DNA of 64,000 nucleotides from the NCBI GenBank assembly GCA_010094045.1, contig ML986588.1:310001-374000 (forward strand). Direction: 5' to 3'. Below, in pieces: positions 23,279 through 34,994 of the stretch (within the stretch, counting starts at the first letter, position 1; each line of letters opens with the position of its first letter). The notes under the pieces are model-generated. The model saw only the letters and a list, made by a program, of their open reading frames with translations. It was not told the origin of the DNA and made no database searches. Origin of the DNA: Lojkania enalia (lineage: Eukaryota > Ascomycota > Dothideomycetes > Pleosporales). The translations under genes and the position numbers were made by a program.

Positions 23279-24776
23279 TCACAACCTACTCACCGCCCTG
23301 ACCATCTCCTCACCCAGCACCATACCCACTGGCCCTCCACGGCTCCCATCCCCCTTCCACTCCTCCTCAGCCACGCGCTCCCTCGGCCACTCCCACAAGC
23401 CACAAAAATCCTCTGGGATCTTACCTGTCAGACACTTGACCACCATATCGCCAAGGACAGGCAAGAACTTAAACGCGTGGCCGTTTCCGCCGGTCGCGAC
23501 AAAGAGGCCCTTGTAATCCGGATGATGATCGATAATGAAGTCACCGGAGCGCGTATCCAGGTACCAGCAAACGCGGCTCCAAGCGAAGGGACGGGAAGGC
23601 GTGGCGAGGGAGGGGTGAACGGAGGCGAGGAAAGTGCGGGCGGCGTGGAGGCCCTCTGGCGGCACGGGCGAGTCTGCTACCGTGTGGTAGGAGGGGAGGG
23701 AGACGGTTAAGGTGGCGGACGGGGATGCGGATTCCGGGTGTGGGATTGTGGTTGGGTTTGTGTAGCCGTGGCCGTGGCGGGCGGTTTTTAAGAGATTGTT
23801 GTGCGGTGGGAGAAGGAAGAGGCCGGTGGAGAGGTTTAGGAGTGTCGGTCTGTGTTGTAAGTTCGCTTGCTCGGTGGGCGTGACGGGGAGGTAGACGAGG
23901 ATTTGGCCCGTGGCTTTTGCGATGCCGCGCATGTCGAGAAGGGAAGGTGTCCAGGCGCCGGCGGCGAGGATCGTCAGGTCGGCTACTAGAGGGGTCGAGT
24001 CTTTGAGGCGGACGCCGGATACGGTCTGTGTGGTGTGGTCGATGATGAGTCTTGTAACGGTCCCTGTTATGAAGCAGACGCGGTTGAACTTTTCCACTTC
24101 GGATCGTAGCCAGCGCATGGCTCCTTCAGCGTCCACCCATCCTGAGCTCCAGTTTACGTATCCAAGGCTTCCGCAAGCATCCTCAAATGCTTTCTCTATG
24201 CCGGTCACCCTCTTGATGTCCTCGCTATTCTTTAGGACTTCGATTTTGCACGTTGCGAGGGACTGGACGTTTGCTAGGGATTCCGAGACGTACTTCTGTT
24301 CGGGGCCGGAGGCGGTTATGCATAGCCCGTTTTCGTGGTAGTGTTGGGGTGCGAAGGTTGTGCGCCAGAGGTTTTGGGCAGCTGCGGCGAGACGACTGTA
24401 GGGCGCGGACGCATAGTCGGCCCGTACTATGCGGGAGGTATCAATCTATAAAGGGGTATAGTCAATTAAAGTTGTGGAAGATGCGAGCCTCAGACGAGAA
24501 AGACTGGAGAGCATCGTAATCGGTATTACCAAATGGATATTAATAGCTTGTAGCGAGCGCGTGTGCCATTCTACGAAAGATCTAATAAACGAAGATTGAA
24601 TTGCTTACGCTTGAGCTATCTGGAGCTGGAAATGGCTGCCGATCTACAAGTGTAATGGACGTATTCTTGAAGATATCATTCTTGCAAAGTTCGTATGCTG
24701 TAGATAGACCAAAGACCCCACTTCCGATGATAAGGATGGATGAGGGGGCCTCAAAAGAAGAGCTGCACGAAGCCAT
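23279..24776 (-). CDS. FAD-dependent amine/amino-acid oxidase (sarcosine or saccharopine oxidase family)
   Basis: Exons 24776-24609 and 24445-23279 give 444 aa. The dinucleotide motif IIGSGVFGLSTAYEL is at residues ~16-30 and the second conserved block is IDTSRIVRADYA. Near the C-terminus are RVCWYLDTRSGDFIIDHHP, whose Cys aligns with the covalent-flavin Cys of monomeric sarcosine oxidase, and FVATGGNGHAFKFLPVLG, the family's flavin-closing motif. It should oxidise a secondary amine or modified amino acid (sarcosine, pipecolate, saccharopine or fructosyl amino acid) with release of H2O2; the substrate is not decidable. The last three residues are Ser-Arg-Leu, a canonical PTS1, so a peroxisomal site is likely. 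The 163 bp intron is longer than others here; an extra internal exon cannot be excluded. It is divergent from the OMS1-like gene. Confidence 0.87.
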
Positions 24777-25097
24777 CTTGCAGTTACAGATAAGGAGAGG
24801 AGAAAATGAAATTGGGGAAGCGACAGCATTTACTTAAGTGAATGTACATCTACGTACCTGAGATAACAGATTTCTAGGCCGTGGGGACCATGTCCGATGT
24901 CGTTGTAGGGCGTCGGTTAGGTTCGGCGGAGCTATGCTGAACATTTGGAAGCTTGGATCAACAACCGTGCACGGCCCGGAAAAGCCAGCTGCAGGTGTCC
25001 AAGTTCAGATTGAAAAGCTCCGACGACAACTTTTTCATCAATCAATTGACCCCCACCGTCGCTCGTTGTCAACCTCCGGTTGCCCAATTGTATCGTC
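24777..25097. promoter_or_regulatory. Divergent promoter, FAD oxidase / OMS1-like gene
   Basis: 321 bp between two ATGs transcribed away from each other. No specific site was recognised. Confidence 0.4.
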
Positions 25098-26180
25098 ATG
25101 GCTAAATTGCCTAGAATGCCGAAGTCCATCCCAAAGAGAGCCCCTTCGAAGCCGCCGCCATTTACTCCGCGACCACAACCTATTGCGAAGCCATCTCAAA
25201 CCGCAAAGTCATTCAGATATAGAGATCTAACACCACCCGATATACCTTTTTCTCCAACGATATCCGAAGCAGAGGCGAAGAAGAGGGCTAGAGTTAACAA
25301 ATGGGGTCGAGGCTTTCCCTTAATTGTGATGGGCTTGACTGCATTTGGAACGGGGATGTACGGGGTACAACTATGGATGTCTCTGAGCTCCGTAGATAGT
25401 ATTTCGGTACCAGAGGACGTATCTGATCGATTCGATAAGGAGGCGGACGGTTACGACGAGAAGGTTAACACGGCAGAATGGCTGTTGAGGTTAAAGTCTA
25501 GGCGGAAGGCGCTCACTGCTCTAGCGCATGGACATGTTTTGGAAGTATCAGTAGGCACGGGAAGAAATATCCCATACTATCCAACCAAGAAGTGCGAGAC
25601 AGTGACGCTCCTGGACCAAAGCGGGCCCATGCTCGCTGTTGCCAAGAAGAAGTGGAAGGACATGCAACAAGAATACTTCCATCGAGTATTCTTCAAGCAG
25701 CAGTCGGCTTTAGATCCTATCACCCCACCTTTTGGGGCGCAGGGTGGCTACGATACAGTAATACAGACCATGGGTCTCTGCTCAACGCCAGAGCCCGTAA
25801 AGCTATTGCAAAACCTGGAAACCGTGACGAAAGAGGATGGCGGGCAGATATTGCTTCTCGAACACGGCAAGTCGCGCTACAAGTGGTTGAATGACCTATT
25901 GGATAGGACTGCGCCTGCACATGCTAGAGAACACGGGTGTTGGTGGAACAGGGACATTGGGAAGATCGTGGAGGAGAGCGGCCTGGAAGTTGTCAAAATC
26001 AAACGATATAATTTTGGTACGACGTGGTGGGTGGAGTTGAAACCCCGCAAAGGGGCACGCAAGAGGTTAGCTGAGCTCAAGAAGGCCCAGGAGGAAGTCA
26101 AGTGTATTACCCAGGAGCAATTGTCTGCGTCGCCCGGTTCCCCGGTTGCACAGAGACCATGGTGGAATATCTGGAGGTGA
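25098..26180 (+). CDS. OMS1: OMS1-like mitochondrial methyltransferase
   Basis: Single exon, 360 aa from ATG 25098. The N-terminal 60 residues are basic and rich in Pro and Ser, fitting a mitochondrial presequence. One hydrophobic segment follows at residues ~72-92 (FPLIVMGLTAFGTGMYGVQL). Then comes a class I SAM-methyltransferase domain: YDEKVNTAEW, motif I as VLEVSVGTGRNIPYYP, then VTLLDQSGPML, then LLLEHGKSRYKWLN. The order matches yeast Oms1, an inner-membrane protein with a conserved methyltransferase motif whose overexpression suppresses an oxa1 mutation. The methyl acceptor is unknown. The ATG was preferred because the in-phase codon at 25080 is not ATG. The C-terminus is Lys-rich then QRPWWNIWR. 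Confidence 0.87.
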   Translation: MAKLPRMPKSIPKRAPSKPPPFTPRPQPIAKPSQTAKSFRYRDLTPPDIPFSPTISEAEAKKRARVNKWGRGFPLIVMGLTAFGTGMYGVQLWMSLSSVDSISVPEDVSDRFDKEADGYDEKVNTAEWLLRLKSRRKALTALAHGHVLEVSVGTGRNIPYYPTKKCETVTLLDQSGPMLAVAKKKWKDMQQEYFHRVFFKQQSALDPITPPFGAQGGYDTVIQTMGLCSTPEPVKLLQNLETVTKEDGGQILLLEHGKSRYKWLNDLLDRTAPAHAREHGCWWNRDIGKIVEESGLEVVKIKRYNFGTTWWVELKPRKGARKRLAELKKAQEEVKCITQEQLSASPGSPVAQRPWWNIWR

Positions 26181-28640
26181 TGTAGAGCGCCCCAAGCATT
26201 AAGCGCAGAAGCCGCGGCAAGCTATGCTATGCGTGACAGTCTAGATTCAAACCCTTTCAGATCCCAAAGTCAGCATCAGAAAAGCTACGCCATACCCACG
26301 ACCAGGATGTATATTGGACGGGCCACCCAGCAATTCATGGAGGGGGGTGATGCCCGAATTAGGAAATATGATTTAGATGGCACCAAAGGCTGAACGGACT
26401 TTGCTAGAATGCTATCGCGAGACTGCCTTGGGCTAGGAGAAGTCCGGAAGTTTAACTCGACCTGCTTCCCCTAGTGCGAACGGTAATTGTTTGTGATCAG
26501 TTCTTCATCTAATGATGAGCTCACTGCGGGACAGAGGCGCTTGGCATGGTAATCACGATGCACACACGTTTGCTGTGCAATTATCGGCTTACGTGCATGA
26601 CTAGGCCGGCTATCTGCTGGCGCAGAGATAGCAGGCCGACTAGAAGAATAGCTGCAGTTTTCTTGATGCTTAATCGATTTGCAGCTTCTCAGCTGGACTC
26701 TGACGACGCGGATCCGGAGGGTTTGCCTGCCATCAGTATGCGCAACAATACGGCAGGCCAAACCCCACAAAAGTGATGGTGCAGCAGGGCGATTGGTGTA
26801 GGAATGCAGGCTGCGCGATTGGGGAAAGACACTGACGTTCCCCTGCCAATTGGTCGTTGCTAGTGGCACGTCGCGTGCGCTGTCCGGAGAGAGAAAGGCG
26901 ATGCGCGGGCGGCCACTGCGCCGAAGCATCGTGAAACATGCACCCCAAACTGCCTTCCAGAAAGGGGTGAAATTACATGCTGTTTCGCATCTTCGTGGTG
27001 GTGCAGCGCTGCGTCTGGCAGGCGCCTGCAAGTCAGTTGCTTTTCGTGCGGCCGCCTTAAGAGCTGACGGCGCAAGAAAGTAGGTGGCGGATGGCAAACA
27101 CGCAGCATCCACCGACGACGAGGCCCATCAGCAATTATGCCGCTCGTCTGATTCGCGATAGCATGGGCGAGGCGAGGCGAGGCGAGAGGGAACGTCCAAC
27201 GCATGGAATGATGAGGACTGCAGAAGCAGATGCTAGGGCTCACCGCCTTGGATGATCCGGCATGGCGTTGAGGCTAAATTGATTAGGGCGCCGGTCGAAA
27301 CAGGGGCTGACCTGTCGCGGGGAGAGATGCGATATGCACACTCTCACATCATTGAAAAGGAAAAAAAAAACTCGTCTGTCATGCCTGCCTGCCATCCCTC
27401 CTACTGAGGGGCCCTAGAATCTTGACCCTGTGAGGCACGGAGGACGAGGCGGTCAGGCCTAGGACAAGATGGGTCAAGAACTCCAATATCGACTAGGTAG
27501 AGGATGACGGAAGGATTTTCGCGACGTCAATAATTTTGCTTCGCCGGACTCTGATGGGATATTTCTGCATACCCACACCCACAGCTATGCGGGCGACTGC
27601 GCGGTGTGCGGATGGGCTCATGGTTCACCCGCCTAGTTTCATCCAGGCTGCTCCAGCAGGGGGTACGGGCGGCACATGCCAGATTGTAGTAAAGGTAGAC
27701 AGTAGCAGAAGACGGATCCGAGGCCCAAGGGAAGCTGGACAGAAGACGAGACAAAACCAGCGGGGCAGCGGTTGGAAGCGTGGTGCGTGGTGCGTGCCTC
27801 CGGTGAGATGAGGGCTTGGGAGAGAGCCGTTTCTTTTTGAGCATCGATACCGTACGGGCGACTATAATAGAGTATAGACTGCACAGAGTCGGTCAGCCAC
27901 GGAGCCGGTGATAGGGTGCGGCATAGTCCATCCCCTGGGCCAGCGACAACATGCAGAATCAAAACGGCTCTAAAAGTAGCATGTTGTCATATCGTCGAAG
28001 ACGCATCCCTGAACAGGACATTCACCTTACGCACGGCCTCCGCGCTGAGTCTAGCGGCGAGGGCTGTTGCCATTGCTCCACCAACACGCAACTCTCCGTG
28101 CCTTCTCCTGCTCTCCCATCCCCATCTTCCATCCCCCTCTTCTTCCGCCCGCTGCCCTCCAGGGAGTCGACTCTTGCGTCGTACCTTGCATCCATCCACC
28201 AGGGCTTTGTCGCTGCCCATCGGCGCTGTGCCCCCCCCCCCCCCCCCTGTCGCCGTCGCTGCTGCTGCTACTACTAGAGCCGGCGATTCGCCGCCTCAGG
28301 TTACGTACTCGTCGTACTCATCGTACTCTTACTTTCAGGAGGCGAGCGGTGCAGCCTTTGGGAGAGAAAGGAGTGTCAGCACCGTCAACACTTACAGGCT
28401 TCCACTGCACGTAGGCAGCAATTATTGTTGCACGCTACCTTACCTTGCTAGCATTTACCAGGCGGCGGCTGCAGCAGCAGCATCTGCATTCCGCACCAAT
28501 CACTGACCCTGGCATCTCACGGCAACAGCACCTGTGTGCCCCCCATCATCATCGTCCAGCCGCAGCAATAATTATTTTCCTACCGCAGGACTCTCCTTCC
28601 CTTCGCACCACCTCTGCGATAGCGCCGCCGCGACCACATC
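26181..28640. other. Long intergenic region and leader of the GDS1-like gene
   Basis: 2.46 kb without a supported gene. The last ~600 bp are C/T-rich with a run of 17 C at 28231-28247 and a short repeat of cgtactcgtcgtactcatcgta type near 28303-28326. Several open frames of 60-200 codons are low-complexity. A gcgaggcgaggcgag repeat lies near 27170-27185. Confidence 0.5.
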
Positions 28641-29959
28641 ATGCCCTACAACACCCGCCGGAAGTCGCTCTCGCTGCCGTCGCTGGGCATCGCCGTGCCT
28701 GGGGCTCCTCGCAGCGCCCGCTCACCGCCCGTGGCCAGCGATGGTGCGCATCACCACCAGCCGCCCGCGAAGCGCATCAAGCGCACGCACTCGGTCACCT
28801 CGAGCACCTCGACGCCGACGAGCCCTCCGCGACCCGCGACGCTGCGCTTCGACGAAGCCCCCAAGAGCGCAGGCCGAGTGGCCGATACCCCGCCGCCGTC
28901 GCCTGGTGGTGGTTCTTCAGGACAAACAAAGGTCGACACCCAAGGCATCGATGACACCATCGTGGTCGGCGTGATCGAGCAGCTGGAGAAGACGGGGAAC
29001 CGACCCCATCTGCTCAAGGAACTGGCTGCGGTTCTTTCGTCGACAATCCCAATTGTTGAAAGGTGCGTACCAGACACCAAGCCCCAGCTCCTAGCTAGCT
29101 CCGTTTACTCATGCTGACGGCCAATAGTTCCGCGAATCCTGCTGCAATTATTTCATCACGCCTCGCGACCTACCTCAAGCGACCGTGGACCGCCCTATCC
29201 AGATGCCCTCTCGACAAAGTGCTCGTTGGCACCCACCCGAAACGAGTCTACTATTTCCTGACCACCTGTCCCCACCAGCCGATCCCCGCCGACGCTGGAA
29301 ATGGCCCAGCCGCCGCGAGAATTATTTCGCCTTCCCTGTCGTCCGCCGCATCCGAGGAGGAAGACCTCGATGCGCGATCACGCGACCGCATGTCGCCCTC
29401 GCCGGAGTTGGACCTGTCCTCGCCTGAATTCGACGACGGCTCCGATCCGTTTTCAAGCCACACCCACCCGCCAACCACCACTAACATCGCGCATAATCGG
29501 CGTGCGCAATCGCCACCCCTAGAAAAAGATGAGAAGGAGTTCACCCAGACTGCGTCCTTCTTGCAGCAGCGGAGAAGGAGTCAGGAAGCCGAGCTCAGGC
29601 GTGAGCGCGAGCGCGAGCGGGAAGCCAGCTCATCGACTGAGGAGACCCAGAGCACGGACATCTCCATGGATGATTTCACAGAGGTTGAAGAGACGGAGGA
29701 GAGCGCCGCTCGAAAGAATTCTGAGGCTGCCGCCGCACTTTTCGGTCAGATGGACCATGTTTCGAGCTTCCAGCCAGAATTTGGTGCAAGTAGCCCGGTT
29801 CTAAAAGCAGCTGCGCTCATAATCGAGATGCCCCCGCCTAGGTTCAAACCCAGCGAGGCCAAGATGGAGACAGACGACCCGGAATGGAGCTGGTCGGATA
29901 TGAGGAGTCCTGAGCACATCGAGCTTGACGAGCTCGACGATCTACTCGGAGGCTACTGA
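28641..29959 (+). CDS. GDS1-like winged-helix regulatory protein
   Basis: Exons 28641-29062 and 29128-29959 (65 bp intron) give 417 aa. An N-terminal low-complexity segment carries the basic patch PPAKRIKRTHS. The conserved region (residues ~100-195) starts at DDTIVVGVIEQLEKTG and continues NRPHLLKELAAVL, ANPAAIISSRLATYLKRPW and PLDKVLVGTHPKRVYYFLT. I recognise it as the domain of the fungal GDS1 family, predicted winged helix. The rest is Ser/Glu-rich, with a KEFTQTASFLQQRRRSQEAE helix and an acidic C-terminus (EHIELDELDDLLGGY) reminiscent of an activation domain. Yeast GDS1 was found as a suppressor affecting nuclear-mitochondrial function; a transcriptional role is inferred. The intron interrupts the domain and its phase-2 junction preserves it. 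Confidence 0.75.
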
Positions 29960-31565
29960 GGTATACTCCCGGCCGTCACATCTCAGTATGCCTTTAATAA
30001 TGATTTTCCTTCTATGCGCGCTTTTTGTCTTCACCATATGTGTTTAGTATATTCTCTCCTCTTCTTTACAGGCGAATATCCTAGACGGTACCATTCGCCG
30101 CTCGCGCTGCATCATACCCGGGATCCGAGAATATCAGTCGGAGTTCAACAGGTTTGGCGTTTTGGACCGGGGAGTTGGGGATGGGTGATGGGTGGCATTC
30201 ATTCAATCTTGTGTAAGATAGATGTGGTATGGGATGAGGCTGAGGCACTGGTTGTAACTTGGCTGATATTTTTGGGATTTCGGAAATTTGCTAGTGCAAA
30301 TACCTGCAACAGATTGCTAGATACACAAAAGTATTGAAATTGAAAAACAGTTGATACCTTGCAAAAGAAAGCTTTTTCAGAGGGATGCACGGTGCATGAG
30401 TCCACATAGAGCAGCAGATTTGAGGTTAAATCGCGCTGTGTTTATGTGTTAAAAGGCAACAATAAAGCAATTGGCCCTGCTTACACTCGATTTTTTTGCT
30501 TCTAGATGGTCATGCTTAGTGAAGATATGACCTTTTCACGGAGGATGTACTGTCCCTCTCATTGTCTCTTAATCTTGCAAGCGCAGAACGTCCACTCTGC
30601 CATTCAGCGTAGTTCGAGCATTGGGCCGCATCGCAAAAATAGGCATCGCGACAAGCTCGTCCTCCCCTATTTCATAGGTACCTATCTAACTAAAAGAATG
30701 CATCCATTGGGCATCTCACCGGACAAGCTCCTGCCCAAGATGGAGCCGCGTGGGCAGCAACAAGGTAAATGCGTGACAGAGAACCTGCAGCTAGAACCTT
30801 GCCAAGCTGTCGTTCGAGAAAAGAAATCTCTTACTGCAGAAGCTCTCATCGGTGCCACCGAACAGTGCTTTACATCATTTGCACATACACTCGGGCTGTG
30901 TGTAGTTTCAAAGCGACGAGTCGACGTTGCTCTGCACCCAGCCACCAGTTCACGGACTACCAGCCACCTGTGATCAGATCATCAAGCGAAACGACAAGGC
31001 TGAGGGAGGAAGGGAAAAAGGGCCACCCAGCCGCGCGCACCACGAATGCGAGACGCAGGGCGGGCAGCGTCATCCTTCTTCAACCTGACAAGTATGTCTG
31101 ATAGCCCGACCGTCGCTCCATCTTCATCATCGCTCCGTGTTCTCGCGCCTCAGAAGCTGCGCGCTGGTCTGTTTTGACGAGGAAAAGAGCTTGGGTTGGG
31201 GTTGGCTTGGCCGCTTTCTTTCGGTGTGCAGATTACCCAACACCTCGTGTGCGTATGCACGTCGCTGCTGGTGGGAATTTACTGGATACCTGGCTGGATT
31301 CGGATTGCGGGAGCGACCCACCACCGCATCCTGCTGCATATGCATCTGCATTCCTGGATTCGACGACCCCACGTGGTGTATTATTACATTAATTCTGTCG
31401 TTGCTGGACTGCGATCCCTCGAGCATCGGCGAGTTCTCGTAGATCCGACCTTCATCCGGCAGCCCGAGTTCGGGTCACGAGAGGAGTACTAGGAAAGAGA
31501 GGGAAGGCAGGGCCAGAGTACATATCCGGGGCGTTGATTTTCCGCGTTATTCGAATCTTGGAGCC
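29960..31565. other. Intergenic region, no supported gene
   Basis: 1.6 kb between two plus-strand genes. Frames at 30506-30973 and 31137-31442 have no recognisable family, initiation context or splice support. Confidence 0.45.
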
Positions 31566-33827
31566 ATGTCTACCAGATCACCAGCGGTTTCGAGGAGTCA
31601 TAGTCGGGCGCCGAGTCGGCCGCGTGATCCCATTGTAATAGACCTGCCACCACCACCTAGTAGGCCGCCTATTGTAGTTGAAGTCCCAGGCCAAAGTAGG
31701 CCGTTAAGTAGGCCTCCCAGTAGGCCCGGGTTGGCGAATGCGCCGGGGCTCAGTGGGGGGAGGGGAATGTTCAAGAGATTGATCGTTGCGTGTGATGGTA
31801 TGTCGAAACTATTTGCCAGACGGACAAGTTCAAGACAAGGCTGAAAAAATAGCATTCACAGGCTAACAGGAATTCTCAGGCACCTGGTTAAACTCAGATA
31901 GCGGACTCAAAGACGGCAGGATGACGATCCCGAGCAATGTCACTCGTATGTCAAGAGCTATTAAACAAGTAAGCCAGGATGGTATACCGCAAATCGTGTA
32001 TTACCACTTTGGCGTCGGAACCCAGGGGACACGTGTGAGTCGAATTATCGGAGGGACCATCGGGGAGGGCCTCGCAGACGCGGTTCAAGCGGGCTATTCC
32101 TTCCTTGCCAACAACTACAATTATGGTGATGAAATCTTTCTCATCGGCTTTTCCCGTGGCGCTTTCACGGTGCGCAGCATCGCAGGACTAGTCGCCCAAA
32201 TTGGCCTTTTGACAAAGAAAGGCATCGGCTCACTTCCTGAGATATTTCAAGGTACGAAGCTCAAGATACATATATATGCAGGAGTATGTCAGCGTTGTAA
32301 TTGCTTGTCTAAACTACGCGCTATATCAGTACAAGAATATGTTTTTAGTCTAAGAAGCAAATGCAACGCCTGATAGTCTATTTCATATCGACTGCTCTTC
32401 TTACCAACTCAAAGTCCATACTAATCATTATCAGACGTACAACACCGTCGAGATCCAAGATATATCCCTAAACTCCCAAACGTACCTTTTCCCAACAAGC
32501 CAAGCGCAGACAGTGCTCGCTACGCAGAGCAGTTGGAACGAAGAGGGTTGTCTAGACTCGATATCCAGATCAAAGCCATTGGAGTATGGGACACGGTTGG
32601 CAGTCTGGGGGCCCCGAGGGTGGGCTGGCTGACAAAAGTCGGGCTTCAGAGCAGCGAGAGCAAAGAATATAGCTTCTACGACACAAAGCTGTCCAACAAC
32701 ATTGAAAACGCATTTCAGGCGCTGGCCCTCGACGAGAGGCGCGCCGCCTTCTCGCCGGCCGTCTGGGAGAAGCCGGAGGGTAACCGCACCACGCTGCGGC
32801 AGGTCTGGTTTCCAGGAGTCCACAGTAACATCGGGGGCGGATACGAGGACCAGGAACTGGCGAATATCACGCTGGCCTGGATGATGAGCCAGCTGGGGCA
32901 GTTTCTGGACCTGAGGGAAGACTATCTGTTCGAGCAGGCGGATGACAACGACAAGTACTACCGGAATAGGGGACAATCGATACGGCCCTGGAGCTTCGGA
33001 GAGATTTACAATTCCTTGACGGGGATATATGCATTGGGTGGTGGTCAGGTGAGCATTTCCTATGAAATTTTAATATTTTCATATTTTTATTATTATTTTT
33101 TTATTCTTTATTTTTTTTTTTTTTTTTTTCTATGGATGAGTACTAGAATGCTGATTATATGTTTTCTATCTACATGCAGACACGCACTCCAGGCATGTAC
33201 CACGCCTGCGACCCATCCACCGGCCGCCCCACCGACCGGCCCCTCCGCCAAACAAACGAATACATCCACCCGAGCGTCCGCACGCGCATCCGCCTCAACG
33301 GGCCCGGCATCGCCGACAAATCCGACTACGAGTGCCGCGCCCTGACAGACTCGTACAAGCTCGTCATCGACTACGGCGCCCAGAACACGCGAGACGGCGA
33401 CCCGGAAGTCGTCTGGAAGCTCAAGTTCCGCGACTCCGACGCCGTCAAGATTTTACCGGAGGCTCCTCTCTGGAAATTGGAAAGGGAGCTCGCGAGACGC
33501 GATCCCCAGACCTTTGACTATGTTAAGCATCCACCGGCGACGGGGCGGAGTGGGGGAAAGGGCGGGAGGAGGAAGAGTGGGAGGCCGGCTAGCGCGGCGG
33601 TGGAGGGCAGTGGGCGGAGGAGCTTTGTCGAGGATGGCGGTGGGAGGAGTGGAAGGAGGAGTCTAGTTGAAGAGAAGAGGTTTAGGAGTCGTAGCCGCGC
33701 GCTCAGCATCGATCGCGAGACGGATATTAGGGAGAGTATGCCGCATCGGCGGCCTAAGGATCGGACGTGGTGGGAGGGCGAGGACGTGGGGAGAAGGAGT
33801 CCCAGGAGGAGTAGTATGAGGGTCTAA
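31566..33827 (+). CDS. DUF2235 alpha/beta-hydrolase domain protein
   Basis: Exons 31566-31797, 31880-32251, 32435-33048 and 33180-33827 give 621 aa; the introns are 82, 183 and 131 bp, the last with a long T-run. The N-terminal 65 residues are Pro/Ser/Arg-rich with SRPP-type repeats. DUF2235 begins at RLIVACDGTW (Asp77) and continues SNVTRMSRAI, YYHFGVGTQG, then the nucleophile elbow LIGFSRGAF (Ser169) and VWDTVGSLG. The catalytic His is probably in WFPGVHSNIGGGY. The domain is shared with bacterial Tle1-type phospholipases; fungal members have no settled substrate. The C-terminal ~110 residues are very rich in Arg, Gly and Ser (GRSGGKGGRRKSGRP, GRRSLVEEKRFRSRSRALS) and likely disordered. A cytoplasmic serine hydrolase is inferred. 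No signal peptide is seen. Confidence 0.88.
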
Positions 33828-34994
33828 ATTGATGTCACCTCTCCCCCATCATTCACTATCTCTCTTCTCATTTTGGCTCTACAAAAGTCTTGGGCATTTG
33901 GTGGAGCGATTCCTATTGTGGTCTTGCAGAATTTGTGTGATTTGAGCCTTTAGTTCCTTTTTATATTTTTTTTTTATTTTTATTTTTTTTTATTTTTTTC
34001 CCCACCTTTCTTGGGCACTTGGTTTTTCGTTTCTTTGCTTTTTGTTTGAAGTGGATACCCATGTTGGATAAGATAGAGTATTAAAAGGATTTCCTTGAGA
34101 AGTTTTTTTTTTTTTTTTTTTTTTTTTTGGTTTTGCGAGAGAGATATGTTATATGTAGGAGTGTGTATGCGTTGAGACAGTTTTGTCCGTTGATGTGAAA
34201 TGGTCGGTCTACGAGGACCTAAATGTGCTAGTGTTCCTTTTGTAGCATTGGAAAGGATGGGATCGAAGGAGCTTTTCTTCAAGATTTAGCACGAGAGAAC
34301 GTACAATTTGAATTGTGGACGTCGAGAATTGGTTGACGGTGTCGAAACAGGCTTCTTGGTGCTTGTGTATGTTGCCTATTCTGAGGACTGTGTGTAGGGT
34401 GATGGTACATGACTGTTTGCGAAACAGAGCATGTGTTCAATACGCGCGGTGCCGAAACTTGAGTTGGTTTTTCCCTGGTTGAAAAGAGACGATGAGATGG
34501 CTGGTGAAGCGTACGCGGCGAAGCTTTCATAGATCGAAGTTCCAGAGGATAGGACCAGATATGCATCGCCAGAAATCACCTACCTATATATCATTGAGAA
34601 CAGAAATGAGATCCATAGCACTCCCCAACCCTTGTAGACACACCTAATCCACAAGAAACGCACATCCAAAATGACACATCGAAAAGGGAACAGAAAGTCG
34701 AACGGAGCCATCGCTCATATGAATAGATCAATAGTGTAAAGCCACACACAGCCATTCTGATGCAAGGTATATACCAATCCATCCACCAATCCCATCATAT
34801 GCTTAGACAAATCAGACGCGCCATGCGCTTTCAAAGTGAAAGTTAAAATAAAAAGCCCTACTTTTCCAGAAGCTTTTTTGCTCAAATGCCCCACCCACTA
34901 GAAACGCCTATGCAGGACGTAAAAAAAAATTGTACACTAGAAAGGTAATGTAAAGCCAACCCTAAAGCCACATTGTTTACTTGTTGGAATCTTT
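33828..34994. other. Convergent intergenic region with T-tracts
   Basis: 1.17 kb between the stops of the DUF2235 gene and the acetolactate synthase gene. It contains T-rich stretches at about 33958-34000 and an uninterrupted run of 26 T at 34103-34128. No gene supported. Confidence 0.5.

Noticed and set aside
27916..28974. Overlapping open frames of 100-196 codons upstream of and within the GDS1-like gene
   Set aside because: Low-complexity C/T- and GC-rich translations in shadow frames.
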